Positions 1 to 7,391 of a stretch of DNA of 10,361 nucleotides are shown here, one piece after another (within the stretch, counting starts at the first letter, position 1; the number at the start of each line of letters is the position of its first letter). The stretch spans positions 1 through 10,361 of the forward strand of contig CALHIW010000030.1 in NCBI GenBank assembly GCA_938030905.1, in the 5' to 3' direction. The notes beneath the pieces are model-generated. The model had not been told where the DNA came from. It ran no database searches and saw only the letters and a list, made by a program, of their open reading frames with translations. The stretch comes from Candidatus Methanomethylicia archaeon (GTDB lineage Archaea; Thermoproteota; Methanomethylicia; CALHIW01). The position numbers were made by a program, and so were the translations under genes.

Positions 1-76
1 CCATCACATAGAATACCATCACGATAACCCCATAATCAGCCCAACCTACCAACAATAGCATTAAAAGGGAAAACAA
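1..76 (-). CDS. Possible membrane-protein start, cut by the left edge
   Basis: On the minus strand a TTG-initiated frame stays open to the window edge (about 25 codons). It reads MFSLLMLLLVGWADYG and then continues hydrophobically, like a first membrane helix. A GGTGGGG stretch lies just upstream and could act as a ribosome binding site. An ATG lies in the same frame at 59-61. Upstream the frame is closed by TGA, although that part is also hydrophobic, so the true gene could start earlier and be broken. The strand is strongly skewed (plus strand rich in C and A, poor in G and T), as expected opposite a T-rich membrane-protein gene. A T-rich strand gives hydrophobic translations in several frames, so this is a weak call. 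No family is recognised. Confidence 0.22.
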   Translation of the reverse strand, partial: MFSLLMLLLVGWADYGVIVMVFYVM

Positions 77-385
77 TCAAACCCCACCAATCAAAAACAA
101 CAAACAAACCATAACTAAGAAAAACTTAAATAATCTAGAGAAGCTCATTATATAATATCAGCATCAAATATAAAGCTCTTTAGCCTAAAATCAATAAATT
201 ATACTAAAGTCAATGTATATACTACACTCAAATAAGCATTATTAAAATTAAACATTCTAGAAACATAGAATAAATAATTATAGCATCAAGCCTAAGAGGA
301 TGGATCAGTAAAAGAATAGAAAGGCTTAAATAGTTTAAAACACGTTCAGTAATAGTAGTTTGTAAATATATTAGCGGCGAAGGAG
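77..385. other. Non-coding region upstream of aglB
   Basis: About 300 bases without a convincing gene. The left third continues the A/C-rich plus strand seen at the window edge; the rest is very AT-rich. TATA-like boxes occur near 126-134 (aacttaaat) and 324-332 (gcttaaata); the second is well placed for aglB. No tRNA, snoRNA box pair or repeat array was seen. Confidence 0.5.
318..332 (+). promoter_or_regulatory. Probable BRE/TATA promoter of aglB
   Basis: The stretch gaaaggcttaaata has a purine-rich BRE-like part followed by an archaeal TATA-like cttaaata. It lies about 55 bases before the aglB start. Transcription would begin roughly 25 bases downstream of the box, leaving a leader of about 30 bases. 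This is assigned by pattern and spacing only. Confidence 0.45.
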
Positions 386-2530
386 ATGAGTAATATTAAA
401 GGAGGTATTATACTTAGATTCAATAAGATGATCAAAGAATCCTTATTAATGCATTTCAAAACTGTTAGTAAAGTTTCGGCATTAACAGCATTGACATTGA
501 TGCTAATTTGCTTGATATCTATTAGCTTAAGGGCTATGAATTCTATTTATGGATTATATCTTAACGAATATGATCCGCATTTTTGGTGGAGATGTACCTC
601 GTATATATTGGATAAAGGTTTTGGAAGCTGGTTTTCATGGATTGACGATAAGTCTTGGTTTCCAAATGGTAGAAATGTGCCTTTAACAGCTTATCCCGGA
701 GTACCATTTACTGGAGCTATATTGTATATTATTACTAATACCATTGGGATTTCTCTATCGCTCTATAATTTTCTATCTCTTGTGCCGATTATACTTTCAA
801 CAATAGTTGTAATCTTAATTTACTTAACTGTTCGTGATGTATTTGATGAGACTTCAGGTTTGATAGCCGCATTATTAATTGCTACAAGCAGTCCATATAT
901 AGCTAGAACAAATGTTGGATGGTTTGATACGGAATCGGTTGGTATGTTTGCTCTACTTTTATCCATTTTTTTCTTAGTAAAAGCTATAAAGAAGGAATCT
1001 ATGCTTTACGCCTTTTTCTCTGGTATAGCTGGAGGATACATGTCTATAAGCTGGGGTGCTTATATATACCTATTTAATTTAATAGCTCTTTACATGCTTA
1101 TTTTAATACTTTCAGGTAAAATTAATAAAAATCTTGCTAGAATTTTTACAATGTATGTAGGAATAAGTGTTCTAATTGCTGGTGCAACTCCATATTCGGA
1201 TGTTTCGGTTATAAAATCTGTTGGGATAGCTCCCATGTTAATGGTATACTTTCTAATTATTTTATCTATCATGACAAGACCATTATTGAGTAGGAGGCTA
1301 GGTAAGCTACTATTTATTGTTGTTCCTATACTATTTATTGCATTAATTTACGTCTTATACATTATTAACTATCTTAGACCTCTAACAGGTAGAGTTTTAT
1401 CTGTTTTAAATCCAGCTTTACGTGGGGAAAATCCATTACTACAATCTGTTGGTGAACATTTAATTCCATCATGGATAAGCATATATTCAGACTTTAGCTC
1501 TTTACTAATTCTTGCAGCTGTGGGACTCTATATCTTACTTAGAAGAGGTAGAAACAATGATCTTTTACTTGCTCTATATTTAATGTCTGCTTCATATGCT
1601 ACAGCCTCAATGGCTCGACTTAATGTACTTGCTTCCCCAGCATTTGCAATGCTTAGTGGTATATGTATAAGTCATCTTCTTAAACCATTCATAAAGCTAA
1701 TAAAAATGAGAAGGATTTTAGCCGAGAAACGGAAGGTAAAAACACAACCACTAGATAAAGCATATGCTGTAATCATAATATTCCTAATTCTATTCCTAAT
1801 GTTTCCTCCCCTATCGAGTGGTATTGAGGTATCCGGTATCCCTCAGCAGATTGTTTCTGGAGGATTATCAACATTAAAAGAAGTTCCAGACTGGATGGAA
1901 ACCCTAGTTTGGATCCAAGACAATACTCCTCCAGACTCAGTAATAATAGCATGGTGGGATTATGGATACTGGATAACATCATATACTAATAGAACAACAT
2001 GCGCGGATAACGCTACTCTAAATTCAACACAAATTAAACAAATAGCTAAAATGTTTATGAGTAATGAAGTGGAAGCCGTAGAAATAATTAAAAAATTAAC
2101 ACAAAATAAACGTCTAGATAGAACATATATACTAGTATTTTCTTCTCTTTCGGCAGTATTTCCAAATCAGGGAAGCAGCAAATATATCTTGGGTGGTGAT
2201 GAAATGAAATGGTTCTGGATGGCAAGAATAGCCAACATCAGCATTAATAATTTGATAGATAAAGACATAATGAAGTCTTTAGAAAATCTTGCTATGCAAG
2301 GTTTAAACTTAACATTACCAGACCGTGAAAGAACGTTACTAGGAAAACTGTTAATATATGGTAGTTATGCTGAAAACTATGATTCTGAGTTTGCTACATG
2401 GTATAGTTACATATTAGCAACTTATGGCTATATGGTTACACCGATAATTGTTAATAAACCAGCATTCTTTAATTTGGTATATAGGTCCTCTAACAGAATG
2501 ATTCTAATCTTTAAAGTAAACCTAGTATGA
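386..2530 (+). CDS. aglB: AglB/STT3-type oligosaccharyltransferase
   Basis: Catalytic subunit of archaeal N-glycosylation: transfers a dolichol-linked glycan to Asn in N-X-S/T sequons on the outer face of the membrane. The 714-residue product has an N-terminal region of about a dozen hydrophobic helices (residues ~30-480), then a soluble C-terminal domain. The family motifs are present in order: the first acidic motif EYDPHFWWR with D63; the second, DTE, at D181-E183; an SVSE/TIXE-like loop motif SVGEH with E357; the sequon-binding WWDYG at 523-527; and a DK-type motif D605xxK608. At 714 residues it is on the short side for AglB, mainly through a compact C-terminal domain. The start is uncertain: GGAG directly abuts ATG 386, while a stronger GGAGGT (401-406) lies 21 bases before an in-frame ATG at 428. 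Its stop lies 3 bp from the end of convergent nop10. Confidence 0.95.
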   Translation: MSNIKGGIILRFNKMIKESLLMHFKTVSKVSALTALTLMLICLISISLRAMNSIYGLYLNEYDPHFWWRCTSYILDKGFGSWFSWIDDKSWFPNGRNVPLTAYPGVPFTGAILYIITNTIGISLSLYNFLSLVPIILSTIVVILIYLTVRDVFDETSGLIAALLIATSSPYIARTNVGWFDTESVGMFALLLSIFFLVKAIKKESMLYAFFSGIAGGYMSISWGAYIYLFNLIALYMLILILSGKINKNLARIFTMYVGISVLIAGATPYSDVSVIKSVGIAPMLMVYFLIILSIMTRPLLSRRLGKLLFIVVPILFIALIYVLYIINYLRPLTGRVLSVLNPALRGENPLLQSVGEHLIPSWISIYSDFSSLLILAAVGLYILLRRGRNNDLLLALYLMSASYATASMARLNVLASPAFAMLSGICISHLLKPFIKLIKMRRILAEKRKVKTQPLDKAYAVIIIFLILFLMFPPLSSGIEVSGIPQQIVSGGLSTLKEVPDWMETLVWIQDNTPPDSVIIAWWDYGYWITSYTNRTTCADNATLNSTQIKQIAKMFMSNEVEAVEIIKKLTQNKRLDRTYILVFSSLSAVFPNQGSSKYILGGDEMKWFWMARIANISINNLIDKDIMKSLENLAMQGLNLTLPDRERTLLGKLLIYGSYAENYDSEFATWYSYILATYGYMVTPIIVNKPAFFNLVYRSSNRMILIFKVNLV

Positions 2531-2533
2531 ATC

Positions 2534-2689
2534 TTACGAATATAGTAGCTTTCTCCTATACTTAGCATATTTGTCTTCAGGAGAGAATTTCGGAGGATGT
2601 GGTGAAGCTATTTCTCCGCCACAATATGGGCATGATCCCTGTTTTATTGTGTATTTCCCACACACTACACACTTCTTCATGAGAATCAT
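2534..2689 (-). CDS. nop10: Nop10, H/ACA RNP subunit
   Basis: Small zinc-ribbon scaffold protein of the H/ACA particle. It binds Cbf5 and helps place the guide RNA for pseudouridylation of rRNA and tRNA. The frame has the family layout: CVVCGKYT followed by CPYCG (two CxxC pairs), then the hallmark HPPKFSPEDKYAKYRR near the C-terminus. From ATG 2689 the product is 51 residues, close to the usual 55-60. A second in-frame ATG at 2680 would give 48. I prefer 2689 because it leaves six residues before the first Cys, as in homologues I remember. Neither start has a clear ribosome binding site. It is the last gene of the leftward ribosomal/initiation block, 44 bases after aif2a. Confidence 0.92.
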   Translation of the reverse strand: MILMKKCVVCGKYTIKQGSCPYCGGEIASPHPPKFSPEDKYAKYRRKLLYS

Positions 2690-2733
2690 ACTATTAACAA
2701 AATTTAGTTTCATGAATTAATAATTTAGTTCTG

Positions 2734-3540
2734 TTACTTACTCTGCTTAGTTCTTATAAACATTCCTGTTCCACCGCTTTTCTTGATGGTACTTATTGCA
2801 GTATTAACTACTTTTGATAAAACCTCTTCAGCTTCTTTATAACTTTGTGCTCTTACATCTAACCTGTACTTTGGTGCTCCTAAAGCAAAAATGTTAACCT
2901 TAACATTATTGTACTTTTTTCCTTCCTCCTCAGCATTAGTCAGCGCCTTCTTAATCAAATCTATTCCGTTTGGTCTATTAGATGATAATTGCAAAACTCC
3001 ATAAACATGTACTTCAGGAAGCCTTATATTGTCTCTTGCCACACTAATTATTGTAGGGATTAACTCCTTTGGGACTCCGATTTTTTCTAATTTATCTTCT
3101 GCTTGTTCAGTAACAGACTCCTCAAAACCGCTAAGTAGATCACCATAGTTTTCAATAAATAACCTAGATATGGTAGAGTACACTTCTTGAAAATCCCTAC
3201 CTATACGTTGAGCAACAATTTCGGCCAATTTTCTTCCCCTTTGATTTCTTTTCCATTGAGTTAATTTTTCTTTTCTTTCAGCACTTGTCACCCTTCTCAA
3301 TGACAAAAAAATATTTCCATCCTTTACATCAATAACCTTAAAAACCGCTTTTTGTTTTTCTCTAATATAGTCCCTTATATTATGTACCCATGCCGATGAT
3401 ATTTCACTTATGTGTACGTATGCCTCTACACCATTATACTCGTCTAGAATAATGTATGCTCCTGTAGGTACTATTGATTTCACAGTACCGATAACAACTT
3501 CATTAGGTTTTGGTAGCTTTTTCTCAATAATACTATTCAT
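2734..3540 (-). CDS. eif2a: Translation initiation factor aIF2 subunit alpha
   Basis: Alpha subunit of the aIF2 trimer, which carries Met-tRNAi to the small ribosomal subunit. Domain order fits: an N-terminal S1-type OB fold with GTVKSIVPTGAYIILDEYNG, then SEISSAWVHNIRDYI, then SLRRVTSAER at its end; a middle helical domain beginning near QWKRNQRGRKL; and a C-terminal alpha/beta domain with IFALGAPKYRLDV, which contacts aIF2-gamma. An in-frame ATG at 3552 would add four residues (MGLR) and overlap rps27e by 10 bp. I prefer ATG 3540 because a GGGGTT stretch overlapping the rps27e stop sits six bases before it, and because homologues begin close to the KLP motif. That gives 268 residues, near the family length. 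It is probably translated from the same message as rpl44e and rps27e. Confidence 0.95.
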   Translation of the reverse strand: MNSIIEKKLPKPNEVVIGTVKSIVPTGAYIILDEYNGVEAYVHISEISSAWVHNIRDYIREKQKAVFKVIDVKDGNIFLSLRRVTSAERKEKLTQWKRNQRGRKLAEIVAQRIGRDFQEVYSTISRLFIENYGDLLSGFEESVTEQAEDKLEKIGVPKELIPTIISVARDNIRLPEVHVYGVLQLSSNRPNGIDLIKKALTNAEEEGKKYNNVKVNIFALGAPKYRLDVRAQSYKEAEEVLSKVVNTAISTIKKSGGTGMFIRTKQSK

Positions 3541-3542
3541 TC

Positions 3543-3749
3543 TTAACCCCATGAATTCAACTGTCTAACTATTTCTGCCTCCACTTTTCCTTTACCTCCA
3601 CCTGGTTTTAGAAGTACCCTACTGCATACTAAGCAGTTAACAACAGTTTTAGCATGGCTGAAAATCACCTGCTCATTTGAACAATCAGGACATTTCACTC
3701 TTAAAAATCTACTCCTAGGTTTTGGTATTAACTCTCTTTCTTTCTTCAT
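3543..3749 (-). CDS. rps27e: Ribosomal protein S27e
   Basis: Zinc-binding protein of the small ribosomal subunit. The 68-residue product has the C4 zinc ribbon C20-x2-C23 and C39-x2-C42, the flanking RFLRVKCPDC and VFSH-like (IFSHAKTVV) segments, and the C-terminal LLKPGGGKGKVEA stretch typical of S27e. Length is normal for archaea. Its ATG overlaps the rpl44e stop by one base (TAATG), and a strong GAGGTGA site lies inside the rpl44e end, so translational coupling is likely. Its own stop overlaps the start region of aif2a. Confidence 0.96.
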   Translation of the reverse strand: MKKERELIPKPRSRFLRVKCPDCSNEQVIFSHAKTVVNCLVCSRVLLKPGGGKGKVEAEIVRQLNSWG

Positions 3750-4024
3750 TAAGTCACCTCTAACCTCTTAAGTCTTATTCCTATCCTCTGATATTGATGA
3801 CCACATTTTTTACAGGTAACCTTTAATGCTTGTTTCTTAGTTACTTTTACAAAACGTTTTTGAATAGGTTTTCTTGAACTTCCATATCCTCTTTTCTTTT
3901 TAGCATATCTTCTTGTTCCTTCAGCTAATGTCCTCTCCTTCCCCTTTTTATATAATGATATCATATGTGCTGTATGCATTCTACACCTTGGGCAGTAAGT
4001 ATTTATCTCCTTTGGCACTTTCAT
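3749..4024 (-). CDS. rpl44e: Ribosomal protein L44e
   Basis: Large-subunit zinc protein that contacts the E-site region. The 91-residue product begins MKVPKEINTYCPRC and ends with a second CxxC, giving C11, C14, C71 and C74 for zinc. Between them lies the basic GTRRYAKKKRGYG and SSRKPIQKRFVK stretch typical of the family. Length is normal. A GGAGAG site four bases before ATG 4024 supports the start. It is the first gene of the block rpl44e-rps27e-aif2a-nop10 and is separated from gins15 by a 532-bp gap, so it needs its own promoter. Confidence 0.96.
   Translation of the reverse strand: MKVPKEINTYCPRCRMHTAHMISLYKKGKERTLAEGTRRYAKKKRGYGSSRKPIQKRFVKVTKKQALKVTCKKCGHQYQRIGIRLKRLEVT
3754..3760 (-). 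promoter_or_regulatory. Shine-Dalgarno site of rps27e
   Basis: GAGGTGA on the minus strand, four bases before the rps27e ATG and within the last codons of rpl44e. It is the clearest anti-16S match in the window and supports coupled translation of the two ribosomal genes. Confidence 0.7.
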
Positions 4025-4059
4025 TTTCTCTCTCCAAATATGTGCTTAAGCTAGGGGAG

Positions 4060-4078
4060 ATTAATAAACTTAATCTTT
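4060..4078 (-). promoter_or_regulatory. Possible promoter of the rpl44e block
   Basis: On the minus strand aagattaagtttattaatc contains a TATA-like tttatta about 40 bases before the rpl44e start. The long degenerate gap upstream means the ribosomal block must have a promoter here or further up. Assignment is by position and composition only. Confidence 0.35.
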
Positions 4079-4080
4079 AA

Positions 4081-4494
4081 TTAGAATACATCTGATAATT
4101 CGTTGATATTCATGGATTCGAGGAAGAAGTCATGGAGCTTTGAAAGCCAGCCAGCATCATACACTGATTCTTAGTATGCCATGGAGAAACATATAATGTA
4201 ACATGAAAGCAGCTAATTATTAACCACATCCCCTTTGATTACTAAACTTTCAATAGATTTTATAGATTTGAGCTCTCTTATCTGAATATTAGTATTACCA
4301 ATCTTCTACTAGACTTTGTGAACTTAGATGAGAAGCACGCATAGTTGATGGTTTAAGCTCACAAGTACTTTACTGAAAGTGGAGTTTAGATATGATTTCT
4401 GGTTGATATGGATAAAATATGTGAATTCAAGAAGCTTTCTCTTCAATAAACCTATTAGTCTTCTCTTCACTAACAGAGAATGAAGGAAATTTTT
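4081..4494 (-). pseudogene. Decayed minus-strand gene of unknown family
   Basis: This fills most of the 532-bp gap between gins15 and rpl44e. On the minus strand, stretches that look like protein are broken by stops and at least one frameshift. The right part reads FPSFSVSEEKTNRFIEEKAS (codons near 4489-4430) and later ELKPSTMRASHLSSQSLVE in the same frame. Around 4303 the good reading moves to another frame: KIGNTNIQIRELKSIKSIE, then ESLVIKGDVVNN and a stop, more residues and another stop, then ESVYDAGWLSKLHDFFLES and MNINELSDVF ending at TAA 4081-4083. Mixed charged and hydrophobic residues and helix-like spacing suggest former coding sequence. I do not recognise the family. It could be a lost accessory gene or a mobile-element gene; chance resemblance cannot be excluded. 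Confidence 0.4.
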
Positions 4495-4556
4495 AGGCAA
4501 AGCTTAAATTTAAATTCTACTCTAAGAAGTTTAAAGTAGATTCCATTGCTTACCTA

Positions 4557-5081
4557 TTACTTAAGTATTATGCAAATACCCCTTTGGGATAGGACTATAG
4601 CATTACGTCTTGGTATTGCGGCTATATCCTCTATTTCATAAGGACCGTATGTTTTTAAATCAACTCCTAAAAACTGTGTAATACTACTTAGGAATCTAAC
4701 AATAGCTAGTTCCTTGTCTTCAATACTAGTTTTAACTTGCTCTTCAAGATCTATAGACTCTGTTTTCAATTTGTCAAGTACTTTTAGATAAAACTCCCTT
4801 TCAAGCATTGAAATAGCATTAATATTTAGTGCTTCCTTATCTATAATTTCTAAGAAAGCTTTACTTTTTCTAAACTTATAGAAATTATTTAAAATTTTTA
4901 TTACCAAATTCATTTCTTCAATAATAAGCTTATGCTGTAATATAGTAGTATTCGGGGCATTTATTTTTAATGAGCTAGTCTTTAAATAATCGATTATACG
5001 TTCAAGCAACTCATCATCTATCTTACTGATTTCATCATTGCTAATTTCTCTTTTCCAGATATCAATTATTTTCTTTAGCAT
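4557..5081 (-). CDS. gins15: Gins15 (GINS51-type) replication subunit
   Basis: Subunit of the archaeal GINS complex, which joins MCM and the Cdc45/GAN-like nuclease to form the replicative helicase and touches primase. The 174-residue product has a long helical A domain (residues ~1-120), then a small C-terminal B domain. The B domain carries the most telling sequence, VRFLSSITQFLGVDLKTYG, followed by PYEIEDIAAIPRRNA and an ending like LSQRGICIIL. This domain order (A then B) and the F.GVD..TYGP signature are those of Gins15, not Gins23. It lies 53 bp downstream of priS, the neighbourhood known for this gene in crenarchaea. The N-terminal part is divergent, as usual for GINS proteins. Confidence 0.85.
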   Translation of the reverse strand: MLKKIIDIWKREISNDEISKIDDELLERIIDYLKTSSLKINAPNTTILQHKLIIEEMNLVIKILNNFYKFRKSKAFLEIIDKEALNINAISMLEREFYLKVLDKLKTESIDLEEQVKTSIEDKELAIVRFLSSITQFLGVDLKTYGPYEIEDIAAIPRRNAIVLSQRGICIILK

Positions 5082-5114
5082 TTTAACTAGCCTACATATT
5101 CATAAGATTTAAAT

Positions 5115-5129
5115 GAAGTATTTAACCTT
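5115..5129 (-). promoter_or_regulatory. Possible internal promoter of gins15
   Basis: Minus strand aaggttaaatactt in the 53-bp priS-gins15 gap, about 40 bases before the gins15 ATG, resembles a BRE plus TATA box. It could allow gins15 to be transcribed apart from the primase genes. In such AT-rich DNA a chance match is plausible. Confidence 0.25.
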
Positions 5130-5134
5130 GATTA

Positions 5135-6376
5135 TTAAAGTAGTTTTGCTGATTGCTGCCCTATTAAATATACTGCAACGTATACTGGTAAGTCAATGAT
5201 TTGATTTTGGTAAGGTCCAAAGTCTTTATTGAACATGTATATTTCAGGGCTCTCATCTACTTTTACTGTAATTTTTCCATTCTTAAAAGTAATAGCATCT
5301 GTTAAAGGATTAAATGAATCTAGCAAATCATATTTTACAGTGGTTGCCTTCAACCCAGTTTTACCATGAAGAGTATTTGGAATTCTAATTAATCTTTTAA
5401 CATCTAATGTGACTTGCTCATCAATCTTCACACCATACTCTTCAGCTATTTCCTCGACAAGTAGTTTTAAATTTCTACTTTTTAGTGATAATGCTAGTGG
5501 TGAAAGTAGCGGTTTATTATTTGTTGAATAACCCTCAATAATTTTATTCATATTCTTAATTAGTAGTGAAGAAATTTTTTCTGGTAACCTCATTTTTTCC
5601 TTTATACCTCCTTTTATATTAACGATGTAATCGTATAATCCTCTTGACCAGCGTCCAAGCCATCCCGGCTCGTTTATACTTGACCCATAGCTAATGATTC
5701 CCTCATATGAATGCTTTCCAAATAAAAAGTATACATCTATTCCTTTTCCTCTTACATAATCTATAATCTCTCTTCTTGCATTTTGATCTAATGTAAGCAC
5801 ATCTTTTGAGTATACATGCACATGATATCCTCTATGTCCAGAAAACACTATTTCAACATCTTTAAGATTAAAACCGAAGTCATTTAATAAGAAATCATCA
5901 ACTAACTTTGTTATCTCAGCCTTTGCTACTTCCAGACATCTCTGGCATACCCATTTTTTGCTCTCTATTCTCCCTGATCCACATATATCACATATTTTAG
6001 GCTCTATTCCTATCCCGATATTATTACAATCTAAACATGTCCATTTATCATGTTTATTCTTGCAGGAAGTTGATATGTGATCAACATCAACATCAAAAAT
6101 CAAGTCAGCTCCAGTCCATTTTTTTTCATTCATGTTTTCTGCTGATGGATGCTCATAATATGCTGATGAATAGTAAGCATGAGCCGGAGTGTATTCTCTT
6201 AAAAATTCGGCAAGTTTATTGACACTATCAAAGGCTTTATGTCTAATCATTCCACTTTCCTCAAACATTACAAATCCAAATTCTCGTTTTCTTAAGCCAT
6301 TTATTTTTATTTCTTCTATACTAAGAGTACTATAGTACTCCTTGAACTTTTTTTTCAAAAAAATTCTTTCTTTCAT
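5135..6376 (-). CDS. priS: DNA primase catalytic subunit PriS
   Basis: Small, catalytic subunit of the archaeal/eukaryal-type primase, which makes primers for replication. The 413-residue product carries the catalytic Asp motif DLIFDVDVDH (D95, D97), a Cys-rich zinc insertion with C105, C114, C117, C129, C132, C144 and C147, and the nucleotide-binding SGHRGYHVHV (179-188). It also has VTLDVKRLIRIPNTLHGKTG (322-341), with the likely third catalytic Asp, D325, and the conserved Arg/His. Length is slightly above the usual 330-400. The ATG at 6376 lies inside the end of priL, overlapping by 47 bp. The family's N-terminal helix (FKEYYS at 11-16) needs this early start, so the overlap looks real. 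Translation is probably coupled to priL. Confidence 0.96.
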   Translation of the reverse strand: MKERIFLKKKFKEYYSTLSIEEIKINGLRKREFGFVMFEESGMIRHKAFDSVNKLAEFLREYTPAHAYYSSAYYEHPSAENMNEKKWTGADLIFDVDVDHISTSCKNKHDKWTCLDCNNIGIGIEPKICDICGSGRIESKKWVCQRCLEVAKAEITKLVDDFLLNDFGFNLKDVEIVFSGHRGYHVHVYSKDVLTLDQNARREIIDYVRGKGIDVYFLFGKHSYEGIISYGSSINEPGWLGRWSRGLYDYIVNIKGGIKEKMRLPEKISSLLIKNMNKIIEGYSTNNKPLLSPLALSLKSRNLKLLVEEIAEEYGVKIDEQVTLDVKRLIRIPNTLHGKTGLKATTVKYDLLDSFNPLTDAITFKNGKITVKVDESPEIYMFNKDFGPYQNQIIDLPVYVAVYLIGQQSAKLL

Positions 6377-7382
6377 GTTTTTCTCTTATCCTTCTTCTAT
6401 ATACATTTAATGGATGTTTTACACCACAATTGCCTAGACATAATCCCATGGTTTTTATGTTTTCGCACTTTGGAGTTGCATACTTTGTTCTACTTCCTCG
6501 TTTTCCAACTATATGTTCAACCTGATACCTTGTCTTATCTGGATCGTAGTCAGCTACTCTTTGAAAGATATTAATAATAGAATCAACATCTAATCCTATA
6601 CTTACTAAAAAAGTTGTTAGTATAAATCTAGCAATATGTGAAACTGATTTTCCTGAGATTAGGTCATTATATATGCTCAAAATACATGGTGGAAAGTGCT
6701 CAGTATTAATAGGTCCGGAAACCTCTAGGTAATCATGCCGCTCAAATATCGTTTTCTTTATTGCTTCTCTTATTTTTAGCACTATACTTCTGATACCTTC
6801 AGGCGGCTCTTCCCTTTTTAGCTCAATCTGCATTATTCTCCTTTGTACTTCAGCTGCCATTAATCTAATTAATCTGCTCTTAGACAAATATACTAATCCA
6901 TTGATTAGAATCTGGTTAATTAACTTCCATGATTGGTCATTAAACATAGCCGATGCAATTAAATAGTCCTTGAAGTTTATTGCAAATACTGATTTCTCTG
7001 TAGGTTTAATGGTCCAGTTAAATCCATTGCTTGCAACATAGCAAAGTACATCATCATTTTCATGTCTAAGTGCTTCTTCAACTTCTTTAGCTTTTTTGAT
7101 AGCGTATTTATTTATTAATGGCTTAGAACCTATATAAGACAGTAAAGCCAGAATGACTGGAAAAGCCATTAGTTTAATATAGTCGTCGATATGTTTTACC
7201 TCACTTACTCCATTGACAACCTCATAAATCTCTCTTATGGCTTCTTGCAGTATTTCATTATGTTCTGGCTTACTTAAATCATCAATGTCGATGTTAAACA
7301 TAGAAACATAGTTTCCCGCATCACTTAAAAATGGATAGCGAGCAAAAAGAGATAGATCTATTACACTATTTTTAGCGTTCAT
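6330..7382 (-). CDS. priL: DNA primase large subunit PriL
   Basis: Regulatory, Fe-S-containing subunit of primase; it binds PriS and helps start and count primers. The 350-residue product has an N-terminal helical region that contacts PriS and a C-terminal iron-sulfur domain. The four cluster ligands are visible: C233 in FPPCI, C306 in ATPKCENIKT, and C315 and C319 in GLCLGNCG. The segment TRYQVEHIVGKRGSRTKY (284-301) before the second Cys is also typical. Length is normal for archaeal PriL. It starts 9 bp after the pcna stop with GAGTGAG just upstream, and its basic tail (RRRIREKHERK) overlaps the start of priS. pcna, priL and priS thus look like one operon. Confidence 0.93.
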   Translation of the reverse strand: MNAKNSVIDLSLFARYPFLSDAGNYVSMFNIDIDDLSKPEHNEILQEAIREIYEVVNGVSEVKHIDDYIKLMAFPVILALLSYIGSKPLINKYAIKKAKEVEEALRHENDDVLCYVASNGFNWTIKPTEKSVFAINFKDYLIASAMFNDQSWKLINQILINGLVYLSKSRLIRLMAAEVQRRIMQIELKREEPPEGIRSIVLKIREAIKKTIFERHDYLEVSGPINTEHFPPCILSIYNDLISGKSVSHIARFILTTFLVSIGLDVDSIINIFQRVADYDPDKTRYQVEHIVGKRGSRTKYATPKCENIKTMGLCLGNCGVKHPLNVYRRRIREKHERKNFFEKKVQGVL

Positions 7383-7391
7383 ATATCTTAC

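Noticed and set aside
1090..1982. Short open frames antisense within aglB
   Set aside because: They lie opposite a well-supported gene, have no family-like motifs, and are shadows of its codon usage.
4025..4556. Box C/D or H/ACA guide RNA in the gap
   Set aside because: No convincing C/D box pair or hairpin-ACA arrangement found; broken coding sequence explains the region better.
6037..6222. Plus-strand frame opposite priS
   Set aside because: Antisense to the Cys-rich part of primase; His and Cys content is a complement artefact.
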